DNA of 64,000 nt from a virus. Positions within the stretch are counted from its first letter, which is position 1. Each line of letters begins with the position of its first letter. The position numbers and the translations under genes were made by a program. Positions 15,625 through 22,445 of this stretch are shown one piece after another. The stretch covers positions 28,403 through 92,402 of the IMG/VR virus record IMGVR_UViG_3300020411_001522. One strand, 5' to 3'. Below the pieces are notes generated by a model. The model searched no databases. It was given only the letters and a program-made list of their open reading frames with translations, and was not told the origin of the DNA.

Positions 15625-15831
15625 TCACCTACGAAGAGTGTTAGCGTGTGTAATCATATACTCTCTGATCCACATCAACTCGTTAAAACATTTCTGATTG
15701 TGAGCACACCCACGAAGTTTAGGGTCTGGCTCGTGGAGAGACTCAATGAAGAGATCAAGTCCTCTATTCCACTTATCATTTTGCGAATCAAGATGTGCTT
15801 GATCTCTAGGTAATTCGGATCTGTCTAACAT
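15625..15831 (-). CDS. small hypothetical protein
   Basis: 68 residues, charged and helical, with two cysteines in GCAHNQKC. It lies 4 nt after the 2OG oxygenase gene at 15836 and probably shares its transcript. Not recognised. Confidence 0.55.
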   Translation of the reverse strand: MLDRSELPRDQAHLDSQNDKWNRGLDLFIESLHEPDPKLRGCAHNQKCFNELMWIREYMITHANTLRR

Positions 15832-15835
15832 TTGT

Positions 15836-16447
15836 TTATTGGAATGAAAACCATCCTGTGATAATCATCTTCTCCTTAGTATCAGATACCCTTCCTCTAT
15901 GGAAGTGTGTCCAATCTGCTGGCCAGATGACTGTGTATCCTTTTTGTGCGGGGACATACTTATCTTGATGAAACCACTCGGTGCCACCATCAGGGACATC
16001 GTTTAGGTATGTCATAAAGACAAGGTGTCTATAAACATTACTTGGTAGGCAGTTTGATCTCTCTGTATGCCAGAGTTTAAAACCACCACCCTTAGGATAC
16101 CATTGTATAGAGAGTGGCTCGTTGATACGGAAGTTAGATAACTCACAGAAAGGAAATCTATCCATGTATTTCTCTAGGACTTCTTGCAACTCAACAAGAT
16201 ACTTCTCTAGGTGCATGACTGCTGCTTGGAATGGGACATGCAGGTCACGAGAATCTTTAAATTCTTTATTTGTTTTTACTTCTCCTGCTTCCATGAGTTG
16301 ACCTTCAATATAAGGCAACCACTGTTGATGCCTATAGAAATTTACAACCTCTTGGACTGCATCATCAGAAATAGTAGCACCCCAAATGAAGTCACTATCT
16401 TTGGTGCAGATCTTATTCTTATAGGTTGTGATCTCAGGATCTAGCAT
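15836..16447 (-). CDS. 2OG-Fe(II) oxygenase, prolyl-4-hydroxylase-like
   Basis: 203 residues. The double-stranded beta-helix core shows WHTERSN (iron ligands H-x-E), RHLVFMTYLNDVPDGGTEW, and a distal THFHRG before the terminal WFSF strand. This is the P4Hc pattern, in which GGTEW is typical. The enzyme would hydroxylate a protein or small substrate using 2-oxoglutarate, O2 and Fe(II). Substrate unknown. Overlaps the next upstream gene by 14 nt. Confidence 0.82.
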   Translation of the reverse strand: MLDPEITTYKNKICTKDSDFIWGATISDDAVQEVVNFYRHQQWLPYIEGQLMEAGEVKTNKEFKDSRDLHVPFQAAVMHLEKYLVELQEVLEKYMDRFPFCELSNFRINEPLSIQWYPKGGGFKLWHTERSNCLPSNVYRHLVFMTYLNDVPDGGTEWFHQDKYVPAQKGYTVIWPADWTHFHRGRVSDTKEKMIITGWFSFQ

Positions 16448-16931
16448 CTATTCTATAACTAAAAATTGCTCTAGGAGATTTGGGGGATGCCTCATGATAC
16501 ATCCCTTTAGGTATGTATAGTGCATCGCCAGGATTGATTGTGACGATATCCGCCATGCATGTTTCACATGCGTTAGTATCAAATCGATAGGATGTCCTAC
16601 CCTTGACACCAATGATAAGGACATTCTCCTGATCATTATGCCTGCCGAATGTATCAGCAGGTGCAAAGTATGAGACATAGACATCCATGTTTTGACACTC
16701 GTGTCCTGCCCACTCTTCAAACTCTCTCCTTGCCATAGTAAAAGAAGGAGGAGCAGCACTCCCCCTTCGCCATTTTGACATATAAGAAGGCGGTCCTCCA
16801 TCACTAATACAATGACAAAAACCTGTAGGGTCGTTAAGAGTTGCATTTACATACATCAACACTGCATCCCAAGGCACTGCAACATGCTTAGGGAAGATGT
16901 CTCTGTATACAATGTATCTCTCGTCATCCAT
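16434..16931 (-). CDS. cupin/JmjC-type dioxygenase-like protein
   Basis: 165 residues. RHNDQENVLIIGVKG supplies an H-x-D pair, and INPGDALYIPKGMYHEA gives the second cupin motif with the distal His. This is the layout of cupin_4/cupin_8 (JmjC-like) Fe(II) oxygenases that hydroxylate proteins such as ribosomal subunits. It may be another host-modifying hydroxylase, but the substrate is unknown. Overlaps its downstream and upstream partners by 14 and 8 nt. Confidence 0.72.
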   Translation of the reverse strand: MDDERYIVYRDIFPKHVAVPWDAVLMYVNATLNDPTGFCHCISDGGPPSYMSKWRRGSAAPPSFTMARREFEEWAGHECQNMDVYVSYFAPADTFGRHNDQENVLIIGVKGRTSYRFDTNACETCMADIVTINPGDALYIPKGMYHEASPKSPRAIFSYRIDARS

Positions 16932-17136
16932 AAACTAAATCATCACTAAGGTGGTCAATTAAAATCGCATAATCTTCTTCAACATCAATACCCCAGAAAT
17001 GGACGTGGCGTTTGTCGGCATAAAATCGACATAATGCTTGGAAGAGAGATGGATACTCGGTATCCAATTCCACTTCACCATTGACTGCTGACCTGAGAAT
17101 GGACAAGCAATCGGCAAAACGCTTTTCTACAGTCAT
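16924..17136 (-). CDS. small hypothetical protein after the tRNA
   Basis: 70 residues from ATG 17136 (MTVEKRFADCLSILR); a longer frame would run back into the tRNA and is rejected. It is soluble, helical and acidic at the C-terminus (DHLSDDLVYG). First gene downstream of tRNA-Arg. Function unknown. Confidence 0.6.
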   Translation of the reverse strand: MTVEKRFADCLSILRSAVNGEVELDTEYPSLFQALCRFYADKRHVHFWGIDVEEDYAILIDHLSDDLVYG

Positions 17137-17178
17137 AAGTAGACTCCTATTCTGTTGTGGCAATGGGGTTACCCCCAA

Positions 17179-17251
17179 CGACTCAGGTTGGATTCGAACC
17201 AACGACCGACTGTTTAGAAGACAGTTGCTCTATCCACTGAGCTACTGAATC
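17179..17251 (-). tRNA. tRNA-Arg(UCU)
   Basis: Complete cloverleaf on the minus strand: acceptor GATTCAG/CTGAGTC (one G-U), D stem GCTC/GAGC, anticodon stem ACTGT/ACAGT with loop CTTCTAA (anticodon UCU), five-base variable loop, T stem GTTGG/CCAAC with TTCGAAT. CCA is not encoded. It reads AGA codons (and AGG by wobble), which are frequent in low-GC phage genes. Its first two bases overlap the stop codon of the preceding gene. Confidence 0.97.
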
Positions 17252-17882
17252 AATAGGTGAGGAAATGTACCTCAGTAAACCGTGGTCTGTCTATGAATGT
17301 ATTACCTACCAGTCTCATGGAATGATAGATGTCTCCATTGAAAAAGACAGCACAGTTATATCGATCTAGTATACAGTGGGTCTCATCTGCATCATTACAC
17401 CATGGGTTGAAGTGCTCACCTCCTCCGTTGTAGTCAAAGGAATTGTAGAAAGATGTGCCTGGTCCATAATCGTTACACTTGTTGAGATAAACTAGTCCGT
17501 TGATGCAGTGGGGGTCAGTATGGGGAAACCAATGACCCTTTGGTAAGGAGTTTAGCATGGTCATATTAAACATGCAACCTCCTTGGAAGTATGTATTCTG
17601 GTGGATGCCTAGTAAGGAGGAGGCTTCCCTGTGTATGTCAAACCATTGTCGATCATATGCTTCTGTAATTGCTTGTCTACCATCAAAAAACTCAACACCA
17701 TTTGCTGCCTGAGGATCTTGTGGTTTGTGTGAAATAATAGGACAGTTTTGTAGATACTCTACCACTCTGTCTGGGTTTTTATATACGTTATCAACGTAGA
17801 CAATCGGTCTTCCGTTTACGTCTTCCTTGGTAAATGTTAAGTTTGAATTTAATTGAAAGTCATCGCCTGTAAAAAACTTCAT
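17250..17882 (-). CDS. 2OG-Fe(II) oxygenase-like protein (DUF6445-like)
   Basis: 210 residues. FPHTDPHCINGLVYLN supplies the H-x-D iron ligands and a following strand, GPGTSFYNS matches the G-G/P-T-x-F turn, and GDIYHSMRLVGN carries the distal His. I recall DUF6445 for this pattern. The stop TGA overlaps the tRNA 5' end by two bases. Substrate unknown. Confidence 0.75.
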   Translation of the reverse strand: MKFFTGDDFQLNSNLTFTKEDVNGRPIVYVDNVYKNPDRVVEYLQNCPIISHKPQDPQAANGVEFFDGRQAITEAYDRQWFDIHREASSLLGIHQNTYFQGGCMFNMTMLNSLPKGHWFPHTDPHCINGLVYLNKCNDYGPGTSFYNSFDYNGGGEHFNPWCNDADETHCILDRYNCAVFFNGDIYHSMRLVGNTFIDRPRFTEVHFLTY

Positions 17883-18451
17883 ATTACTTTTTTGGTTTTG
17901 TCTACATGTCCTTTAATATTAAATGATATGATTGTGCGTTTAACTGGTGATCTATTCGGTGGTGCTTCATGGTGCAGTGCAGCAGGAAAGAACACAATAG
18001 ACCCTTCCTTGACTGGTGGCACATAGGACATTAAGTTGCCATCGATGAAGTCGTGGAAGGGTGAATAGAAAGTAGTAGGGTGATGAATGTTTTCATCGAA
18101 GTCATAGTATAGCACACATGACCATCCATACATGCCATGATTGTGGACACGATGTTTGTGTGATGCAAATTGAGACTCAAACCACATTGATGAGATCTCC
18201 ATCATGTGATTGCGACCAAGGCAACCACTTTTTTTGAATTTATTTATCGGTAATGCTGCTGCATCAAACACTTGGTCAGCATATGGTGGCAAGATACCCT
18301 GCTGATCCCACTCAAAGAAATCAGTATAGACTTCCACACCCTGATCCAGATGTTTATCTGTAGGGTCTGGTAATTTAATGGTATCTTTCTTCTCCGCCCA
18401 GTCTTCAATCTCGTATGTGCAGATCGGGACTCGGAATGGGAATTCCATCAT
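17879..18451 (-). CDS. 2OG-Fe(II) oxygenase (TIGR02466-like)
   Basis: 190 residues. HNHGMYGWSCVLYYDFDE is followed by PTTFYSPF, then EGSIVFFPAALHHEAPPN and KRTIISFNIKG; these are the characteristic strands of the TIGR02466/2OG-FeII_Oxy_5 family found in cyanophages. Substrate unknown. Translationally coupled at both ends (ATGA overlaps). Confidence 0.8.
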   Translation of the reverse strand: MMEFPFRVPICTYEIEDWAEKKDTIKLPDPTDKHLDQGVEVYTDFFEWDQQGILPPYADQVFDAAALPINKFKKSGCLGRNHMMEISSMWFESQFASHKHRVHNHGMYGWSCVLYYDFDENIHHPTTFYSPFHDFIDGNLMSYVPPVKEGSIVFFPAALHHEAPPNRSPVKRTIISFNIKGHVDKTKKVI

Positions 18452-18576
18452 GCTTCTTCAAGCTCTCGGATCTGCTTTGCTACCGTCTCTGCCTCTTCGG
18501 TCTTGCCTTCCTCAATAAGGTAGTGCAATTTATCGATAAGATACTCAACTGAGTCTACGAATTCGATGGGAGCCAT
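18448..18576 (-). CDS. 42-residue helical protein
   Basis: Short open frame MAPIEFVDSVEYLIDK..., acidic and amphipathic (EEGKTEEAETVAKQIREL), with an ATGA overlap to the oxygenase downstream. It is the first gene behind a sigma70-like promoter with about 25 nt of leader. Probably a small binding protein or a leader gene. Not recognised. Confidence 0.65.
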   Translation of the reverse strand: MAPIEFVDSVEYLIDKLHYLIEEGKTEEAETVAKQIRELEEA

Positions 18577-18599
18577 GATTTGGTAGTGTAACTCTCGTA

Positions 18600-18628
18600 A
18601 GTATATATGGTCTCTGTCCATCTGTCAA
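18600..18628 (-). promoter_or_regulatory. sigma70-like promoter of the 2OG oxygenase operon
   Basis: Minus strand TTGACA (18623-18628), spacer 17, TATACT (18600-18605). The TGA of the -35 is the stop codon of the nuclease gene. Confidence 0.78.
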
Positions 18629-18957
18629 GGATTGTAATGCTTAATAAACCATTCGGCATCCAACACCACTAGTGCCTTCTTCCGATTTTTCTTCATAAAA
18701 AGAGCAGGTGTATGGTCACCTGCGTTTGCACACGCTTGATCGTATGCATCGTAAACGTTAAGTTTCTCTACATTTTTACATTCAATAGAGAAAGGAAACT
18801 TTTCTCTTGCTGCTCTTGCCATGATAAGATCTTCGCCACCTGCACCCATACTACGAGACTCAATGTCCTCAGGGTGGACGTCACGATGCTCAATGAGCAT
18901 TTCTCTTACCCATTTCTGGAAGTTTCTTCCTTTAGCTTTAGCACTTTGCGGTTTCAA
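18625..18957 (-). CDS. PD-(D/E)XK endonuclease-like protein
   Basis: 110 residues with a TTG start at 18957; no ATG exists before residue 20, and TTGA overlaps the upstream stop TGA. AGGEDLIMARAAREKFPFSI runs directly into ECKN: Asp in the first motif, then E-x-K, the nuclease core. The AKAKGRNFQKWVRE start is like archaeal-type Hjc and phage endonuclease proteins. It may resolve branched DNA or cut host DNA. Confidence 0.72.
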   Translation of the reverse strand: MKPQSAKAKGRNFQKWVREMLIEHRDVHPEDIESRSMGAGGEDLIMARAAREKFPFSIECKNVEKLNVYDAYDQACANAGDHTPALFMKKNRKKALVVLDAEWFIKHYNP

Positions 18958-19127
18958 TCTGCGTAACCATCATCATCTCCATTGTATCTATACGACATAC
19001 CTTCCTTAACTAGTGGATCGGAGACTACAGGTCTGTATGCATCCACATCTTCTTTAATAGCATCTTCCAAACTCTCTGCGAGGAGTTTAAGATTGTGTGC
19101 AATGAGTTTTACCTTTTGATAATTCAT
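18954..19127 (-). CDS. 57-residue hypothetical protein between talC and nuclease
   Basis: Open frame beginning MNYQKVKLIAHNLKLL and ending DDDGYAD. It has an ATGA overlap with the talC stop at the start and a TTGA overlap with the nuclease at the end, so all three are translated as a chain. Helical N-terminal half, acidic tail. Not recognised. Confidence 0.65.
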   Translation of the reverse strand: MNYQKVKLIAHNLKLLAESLEDAIKEDVDAYRPVVSDPLVKEGMSYRYNGDDDGYAD

Positions 19128-19786
19128 GGTTTAAGATTTTCTTGTAGGGTTTGCCAGTCCTTGTCAAATTGCTCTAGACCTTTATCGGTCAAGACATGCT
19201 TATACATTTTGTTAAACACGGCAGGAGGGATCGTGCAGATATCTGCACCAACTCCAAAACATCTACCGACCTGATGCACATCCCTAATAGATGCTGCTAG
19301 GATTTGTGTCTTTACAGAATGCCTAGAGTATACATCAGAGATTGCTCTGATCAACTCAACACCTGAGACAGAATTATCATTCAATCTACCAACGAAAGGT
19401 GACACATAAGTAGCACCTGCTTTCGCAGCAAGAATTGCTTGTGAGACTGAGAAGCAAAGAGTAACGTTAGTGGAGATACCATCCTCCGACAACTCTTTAC
19501 ATGCTTTAAGACCCTCTGGTGTGAGGGGCAATTTAATAGTTACACTAGGATGTATATCAATATAATCGTCTGCCATGTCTAGCATTTCTTCTGCTGTAGA
19601 TCCAACGACCTCTGCAGAAACAGATGCTGTCCATCCAAACATGTTACAAATCTCAAGGATAACATCCCTAGGATCTTTCCCTTCTTTCATCATCAGGGAA
19701 GGGTTGGTAGTTACACCATCAATCAATCCAGTTGCAACTGCATCATAAACTACTTCGGTATTGCTACTGTCCAAAAATAGTTTCAT
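19124..19786 (-). CDS. talC: transaldolase (TalC/FSA family)
   Basis: 220 residues from ATG 19786, with AGGAGAG just upstream; a longer frame adds four residues. FLDSSNTEVV, GVTTNPSLM and the Schiff-base lysine in TIKLPLTPEGL (K85) mark the short transaldolase/fructose-6-phosphate aldolase family, which is the cyanophage type rather than the long host TalB. It moves a C3 unit between sugar phosphates. Phage TalC is thought to favour the pentose phosphate pathway, giving NADPH and ribose for nucleotides. It has a ~250-nt structured leader. Confidence 0.95.
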   Translation of the reverse strand: MKLFLDSSNTEVVYDAVATGLIDGVTTNPSLMMKEGKDPRDVILEICNMFGWTASVSAEVVGSTAEEMLDMADDYIDIHPSVTIKLPLTPEGLKACKELSEDGISTNVTLCFSVSQAILAAKAGATYVSPFVGRLNDNSVSGVELIRAISDVYSRHSVKTQILAASIRDVHQVGRCFGVGADICTIPPAVFNKMYKHVLTDKGLEQFDKDWQTLQENLKP

Positions 19787-19808
19787 GACTCTCCTCATAG
19801 TTAAAGTT

Positions 19809-19816
19809 ATTTATTT
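19809..19816 (-). promoter_or_regulatory. late-type box AATAAATA in the talC leader
   Basis: Minus strand AATAAATA, 23 nt before talC and just after a T-rich run. It may give a short late transcript that skips the structured leader. Confidence 0.35.
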
Positions 19817-19859
19817 TCGTGAAAAAAAGGAGGGAGGTTGGGTTACTGTATACCAACAA

Positions 19860-20030
19860 AGAACGGGCATTACTACAGAGTAAATACGTCCTTGCCTACG
19901 ACCTACTTGGTTGAGTAGTTCTGCTATTCCTAGCAGCGAGCACCACCTCTGTCGTATCACCTTATCCAGCCATATGCCAGAAAGATTATTCAGTCACTCC
20001 CAGTGTGCTGATCAGGCACAGATATATAAT
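19860..20030 (-). ncRNA. structured talC leader with a tRNA-like cloverleaf
   Basis: Minus strand, between a terminator and talC, 298 nt without a credible gene. A closing stem TACGAC/GTCGTA (19951-19956 with 19897-19902) encloses a GAG/CTC arm, a hairpin CTGCTA-GGAA-TAGCAG (19921-19936) and a hairpin CTACT-CAACCA-AGTAG (19903-19918). This is the order of acceptor, D, anticodon and T arms. There is no TTCGAAT loop and no normal anticodon loop, so it is not a working tRNA. A TGTGC/GCACA hairpin lies at the 5' end. It could be a cis-regulatory element, perhaps of the manA type known from cyanophages; that link is from memory. Confidence 0.55.
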
Positions 20031-20035
20031 GGCAT

Positions 20036-20068
20036 AAAAAAAGGAGGGTGTCAACCCCTCCTTAGAAA
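20036..20068 (-). terminator. intrinsic terminator before the talC leader
   Basis: Minus strand AAGGAGG(GG)...(C)CCTCCTT hairpin followed by TTTTTTT. It ends the 20-kb small-gene operon 17 nt after its last stop. Its loop contains TTGACA, with TATATAT 20 nt downstream, a possible weak talC promoter. Confidence 0.85.
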
Positions 20069-20084
20069 TGTGTATGAATGATAA

Positions 20085-20270
20085 CTATTTTTCACCCTTT
20101 CTTGGATTCTTTAGATACCAAGAAGGTGTGCCAAACACGTTTAGTGTAACCCATTTGGCATACGAAACACCTCTATAACACAGTAAAGCAAACACTTTAT
20201 CTGGGTCATGTTTTTCTGGATCGTATTCTGGTAGACCGTAGTCCCATTCAATTTTAACTTTTAACCGCAT
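20085..20270 (-). CDS. 61-residue hypothetical protein
   Basis: From ATG 20270 (MRLKVKIEWDYGLPEYD), ending NPRKGEK; a GTG nine bases upstream is possible. A beta-hairpin-like start, then an aromatic-rich middle (CYRGVSYAKWVTL) containing an YRGV-like element similar to the DUF4278 gene nearby. Last gene before the terminator. Function unknown. Confidence 0.6.
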   Translation of the reverse strand: MRLKVKIEWDYGLPEYDPEKHDPDKVFALLCYRGVSYAKWVTLNVFGTPSWYLKNPRKGEK

Positions 20271-20376
20271 CGCTGCCACCCTTTAAAAAATGGAGGAAGC
20301 GAACTTCTTGGTAGATGAAGTAGATGAATACAACAGATCCAATAGTTATCCAACTAACAGTCTGTAGTGCTTCCAT
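20254..20376 (-). CDS. 40-residue membrane peptide
   Basis: Open frame MEALQTVSWITIGSVVFIYF..., one hydrophobic helix at about residues 8-24 and a basic tail. It overlaps the next gene by 17 nt and follows the DUF4278-like gene by 4 nt. Not recognised. Confidence 0.55.
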   Translation of the reverse strand: MEALQTVSWITIGSVVFIYFIYQEVRFLHFLKGGSDAVKS

Positions 20377-20380
20377 CTTT

Positions 20381-20521
20381 CTACACCACTGCTAGTTTCT
20401 TTTCGACCTTAATACCACGATACATAAGTTCATGGTTTCTTGCCTGTGCGGCTTCTGCTAGTACCTTTGCTTTGTACTGCTCAGCGTCATACTTGACGCC
20501 ACGATATGTGATAGTAGTCAT
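20381..20521 (-). CDS. DUF4278-like small protein
   Basis: 46 residues beginning MTTITYRGVKYDAEQY with a second YRGIKV near the end. The TYRGxxY pattern is that of DUF4278, a short family common in cyanobacteria and their phages. A strong ribosome binding site (AGGAGAAAC) precedes the ATG, and the same AGGAGAAAC appears again 23 nt further upstream. Function unknown. Confidence 0.72.
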   Translation of the reverse strand: MTTITYRGVKYDAEQYKAKVLAEAAQARNHELMYRGIKVEKKLAVV

Positions 20522-20587
20522 TTGTTTCTCCTAAAGTTGGTGAAGTTTCTCCTTTAACCCTTGCGGGTGATCCGAGTTCCCGTTCCT

Positions 20588-20770
20588 TTAGTCGTTTGCG
20601 TCCCAATCGCATGTGAGACCTACTGCCTCAGTCAGATGTGTCTTGTACAATTCCACGATCTCTGCCCTCTGTTGAGGTGTAAGATCGGGATGTCGGTCTG
20701 CACGGTCAAGCTTTTCAGCAATGTCCACACAAGTAATACCTGCTACAAGTATTCCGACTAGATGTATCAT
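20588..20770 (-). CDS. 60-residue protein with N-terminal hydrophobic segment
   Basis: MIHLVGILVAGITCVDIAEK is a short hydrophobic or signal-like stretch, followed by a helical segment resembling a spacer-type domain (TPQQRAEIVELYKTHL). It could be a small periplasmic or membrane-bound protein. The GGGATGAACG complement lies right before the ATG and again 43 nt upstream. Not recognised. Confidence 0.6.
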   Translation of the reverse strand: MIHLVGILVAGITCVDIAEKLDRADRHPDLTPQQRAEIVELYKTHLTEAVGLTCDWDAND

Positions 20771-20848
20771 GGGATGAACGCTCCGTTCCGCGACTTACTT
20801 GCGTCCCCTAAGGGATGAACGATACAGATATGTTATCATATCCACAAC

Positions 20849-20856
20849 TATTTAGC
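20849..20856 (-). promoter_or_regulatory. late-type box GCTAAATA
   Basis: Minus strand GCTAAATA, 79 nt upstream of the 60-residue gene, in the gap after the nrd operon. Confidence 0.4.
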
Positions 20857-20892
20857 AAACTTAGTCATTTAACTTAACGTTAACCTTAAGTT

Positions 20893-21327
20893 TTACGTCT
20901 TCTCTTCCCATGGGTCGGGGTATTCGGTAATATCCGATGCCTTTTCAGATGTGATTTCACCTGTTTCAAAAACTTCAAGTGGTCCTTTATACCAAAGCTC
21001 GGGTGGTGGCCATGAAGAGATGTACATGTCGTTGAGTCCTGCGACTTCTGATGGTTTTTCCACGATGATTGTGTTTTTCTTTTCTTCCTCATTCCATTGA
21101 TCAACAATGTTTTCAATTTGTTGATCAACATCATGCATGGTCTTATCGACCTTAAATTCTAACCACCATTTTGCATACCAAGGTAGGCAAAAATTCAGAA
21201 GGATGAATCTAAAGATACCCTTCTGTTTCTTAGACCAATCCTCAAACTGTTGCACTTCAGTAGGGACACCGCCCCACCTGTGCGTAAACTCAAAGTGAAA
21301 ATCCTGCGAAGGTGTCTTTCCCAACAT
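20893..21327 (-). CDS. hypothetical protein downstream of nrdB
   Basis: 144 residues from ATG 21327 (MLGKTPSQDFHFEF), which overlaps the nrdB end by 38 nt; an earlier in-frame start would overlap more. The middle has a hydrophobic/aromatic stretch (FRFILLNFCLPWYAKWW) followed by an acidic tail rich in Pro and Trp. Last gene of the primase-nrd operon. Function unknown. Confidence 0.6.
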   Translation of the reverse strand: MLGKTPSQDFHFEFTHRWGGVPTEVQQFEDWSKKQKGIFRFILLNFCLPWYAKWWLEFKVDKTMHDVDQQIENIVDQWNEEEKKNTIIVEKPSEVAGLNDMYISSWPPPELWYKGPLEVFETGEITSEKASDITEYPDPWEEKT

Positions 21328-22426
21328 CTTGTTTGATGCCTCCCACAATGTATGATTCAATCTCAGTTTCCTGAGGAGCATTCTGTTGCCCTTTGCTATT
21401 TAGCCAGTGGTTTGTCCATGGGAGTGGGTTAGTGCTCAGTGGTTGATCGAATACTGGTGTCAATCCAATCGCTTTCATGCGACGGTTTGCAGTCCATTCA
21501 ACATACTGAGTCAGTAGTCTTTCATTAAGACCAATGATGCTACCTTGTGAGAAGAGATAGGTTGCCCAATCTTTCTCCTCTTCTACAGCATCAACAAACA
21601 TTTGTGTAATGTTTTCTCTTTCTTCGCGTGCAATCTCTTGCATCTCTGGATCATCACCTTGATCCCATCGTTTAAGGATCTTCTGTGTGATGTTTAGATG
21701 TTGTGATTCATCTCTTGCAATCAATGCAATGATCTTTGCTGACCCTTCCATGAGTTTCAACTCACCGAAAGCGAAAGAGCATGCAAATGAAACATAGAAA
21801 CGAATACCTTCTAGGATGTTGACGTTAGCAACTGCCCTATAAAGTTTTCTCTTGAGGTCGTGCAATGTCCACTGTGAAGTAGGTGAGTCTCTCCAATCCT
21901 TCTTCCAGAAGTTGCTGTCTGCATACTGTCCTACTGCTTCAAGGAATTCATCGTATGCACTTGTGACAGACTTGGCACGAGCTAAAATCTTTTCGTCATC
22001 TAAAACTGTATCAAATACCTCTGATGGATCTGAGTATACATTCTTGATGATGTGTGTATATGAGCGTGAATGAATTTGCTCCATGAAATTCCATACACCA
22101 ATACATCCTTCCAACTCAGGAAGACTACAGTAAGGTGCAAATGCCATGCCAGGACCTCTGCCCTGCACACTGTCAAGAAGGATTTGATACTTAAGGTTAG
22201 AAGTATAAATGTGCTTCTGTTGATCGTTTAGTGTTTTGTAATCTGAGCGATCCTTCTGTAGAGATACCTCCTCAGGTCTCCAAAAGAATCCTAGTTGTGA
22301 TTGAGTTAGTCTCTCAAAGTCTGGATACTTATATTCATCATACCTCTGCATCCCTAGGGGTGCTCCAAAAAACATTGGTTGTTTAGTAGTGTCGGTCTTG
22401 TTGCTATTAAAAACAGTTACGGACAT
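21290..22426 (-). CDS. nrdB: class I ribonucleotide reductase, small (beta) subunit
   Basis: 378 residues from ATG 22426. Carboxylate and His ligands of the diiron site appear in helices such as WNFMEQIHSRSYTHI and ARDESQHLNITQ. NrdB holds the radical used by NrdA to make dNDPs from NDPs. The C-terminal tail (KDTFAGFSL) fits the peptide that docks on NrdA. It lies 19 nt after nrdA. Works with the phage glutaredoxin. Confidence 0.96.
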   Translation of the reverse strand: MSVTVFNSNKTDTTKQPMFFGAPLGMQRYDEYKYPDFERLTQSQLGFFWRPEEVSLQKDRSDYKTLNDQQKHIYTSNLKYQILLDSVQGRGPGMAFAPYCSLPELEGCIGVWNFMEQIHSRSYTHIIKNVYSDPSEVFDTVLDDEKILARAKSVTSAYDEFLEAVGQYADSNFWKKDWRDSPTSQWTLHDLKRKLYRAVANVNILEGIRFYVSFACSFAFGELKLMEGSAKIIALIARDESQHLNITQKILKRWDQGDDPEMQEIAREERENITQMFVDAVEEEKDWATYLFSQGSIIGLNERLLTQYVEWTANRRMKAIGLTPVFDQPLSTNPLPWTNHWLNSKGQQNAPQETEIESYIVGGIKQDVGKDTFAGFSL

Positions 22427-22445
22427 TCGATTATTAGGGATAGGG

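Noticed and set aside
19897-19956. A true tRNA in the talC leader
   Set aside because: There is no TTC-A/G loop, no 7-base anticodon loop and only a 6-bp acceptor. Kept as tRNA-like RNA instead.
19813-19960. GTG-started ~48-codon frame in the talC leader
   Set aside because: It covers the stems and the T-rich run, has no good ribosome binding site and no protein-like pattern; the paired stems explain the region better.
20769-20821. Short direct repeat GGGATGAACG
   Set aside because: Only two 10-base copies; not enough for an attachment site, an array or a mobile element.
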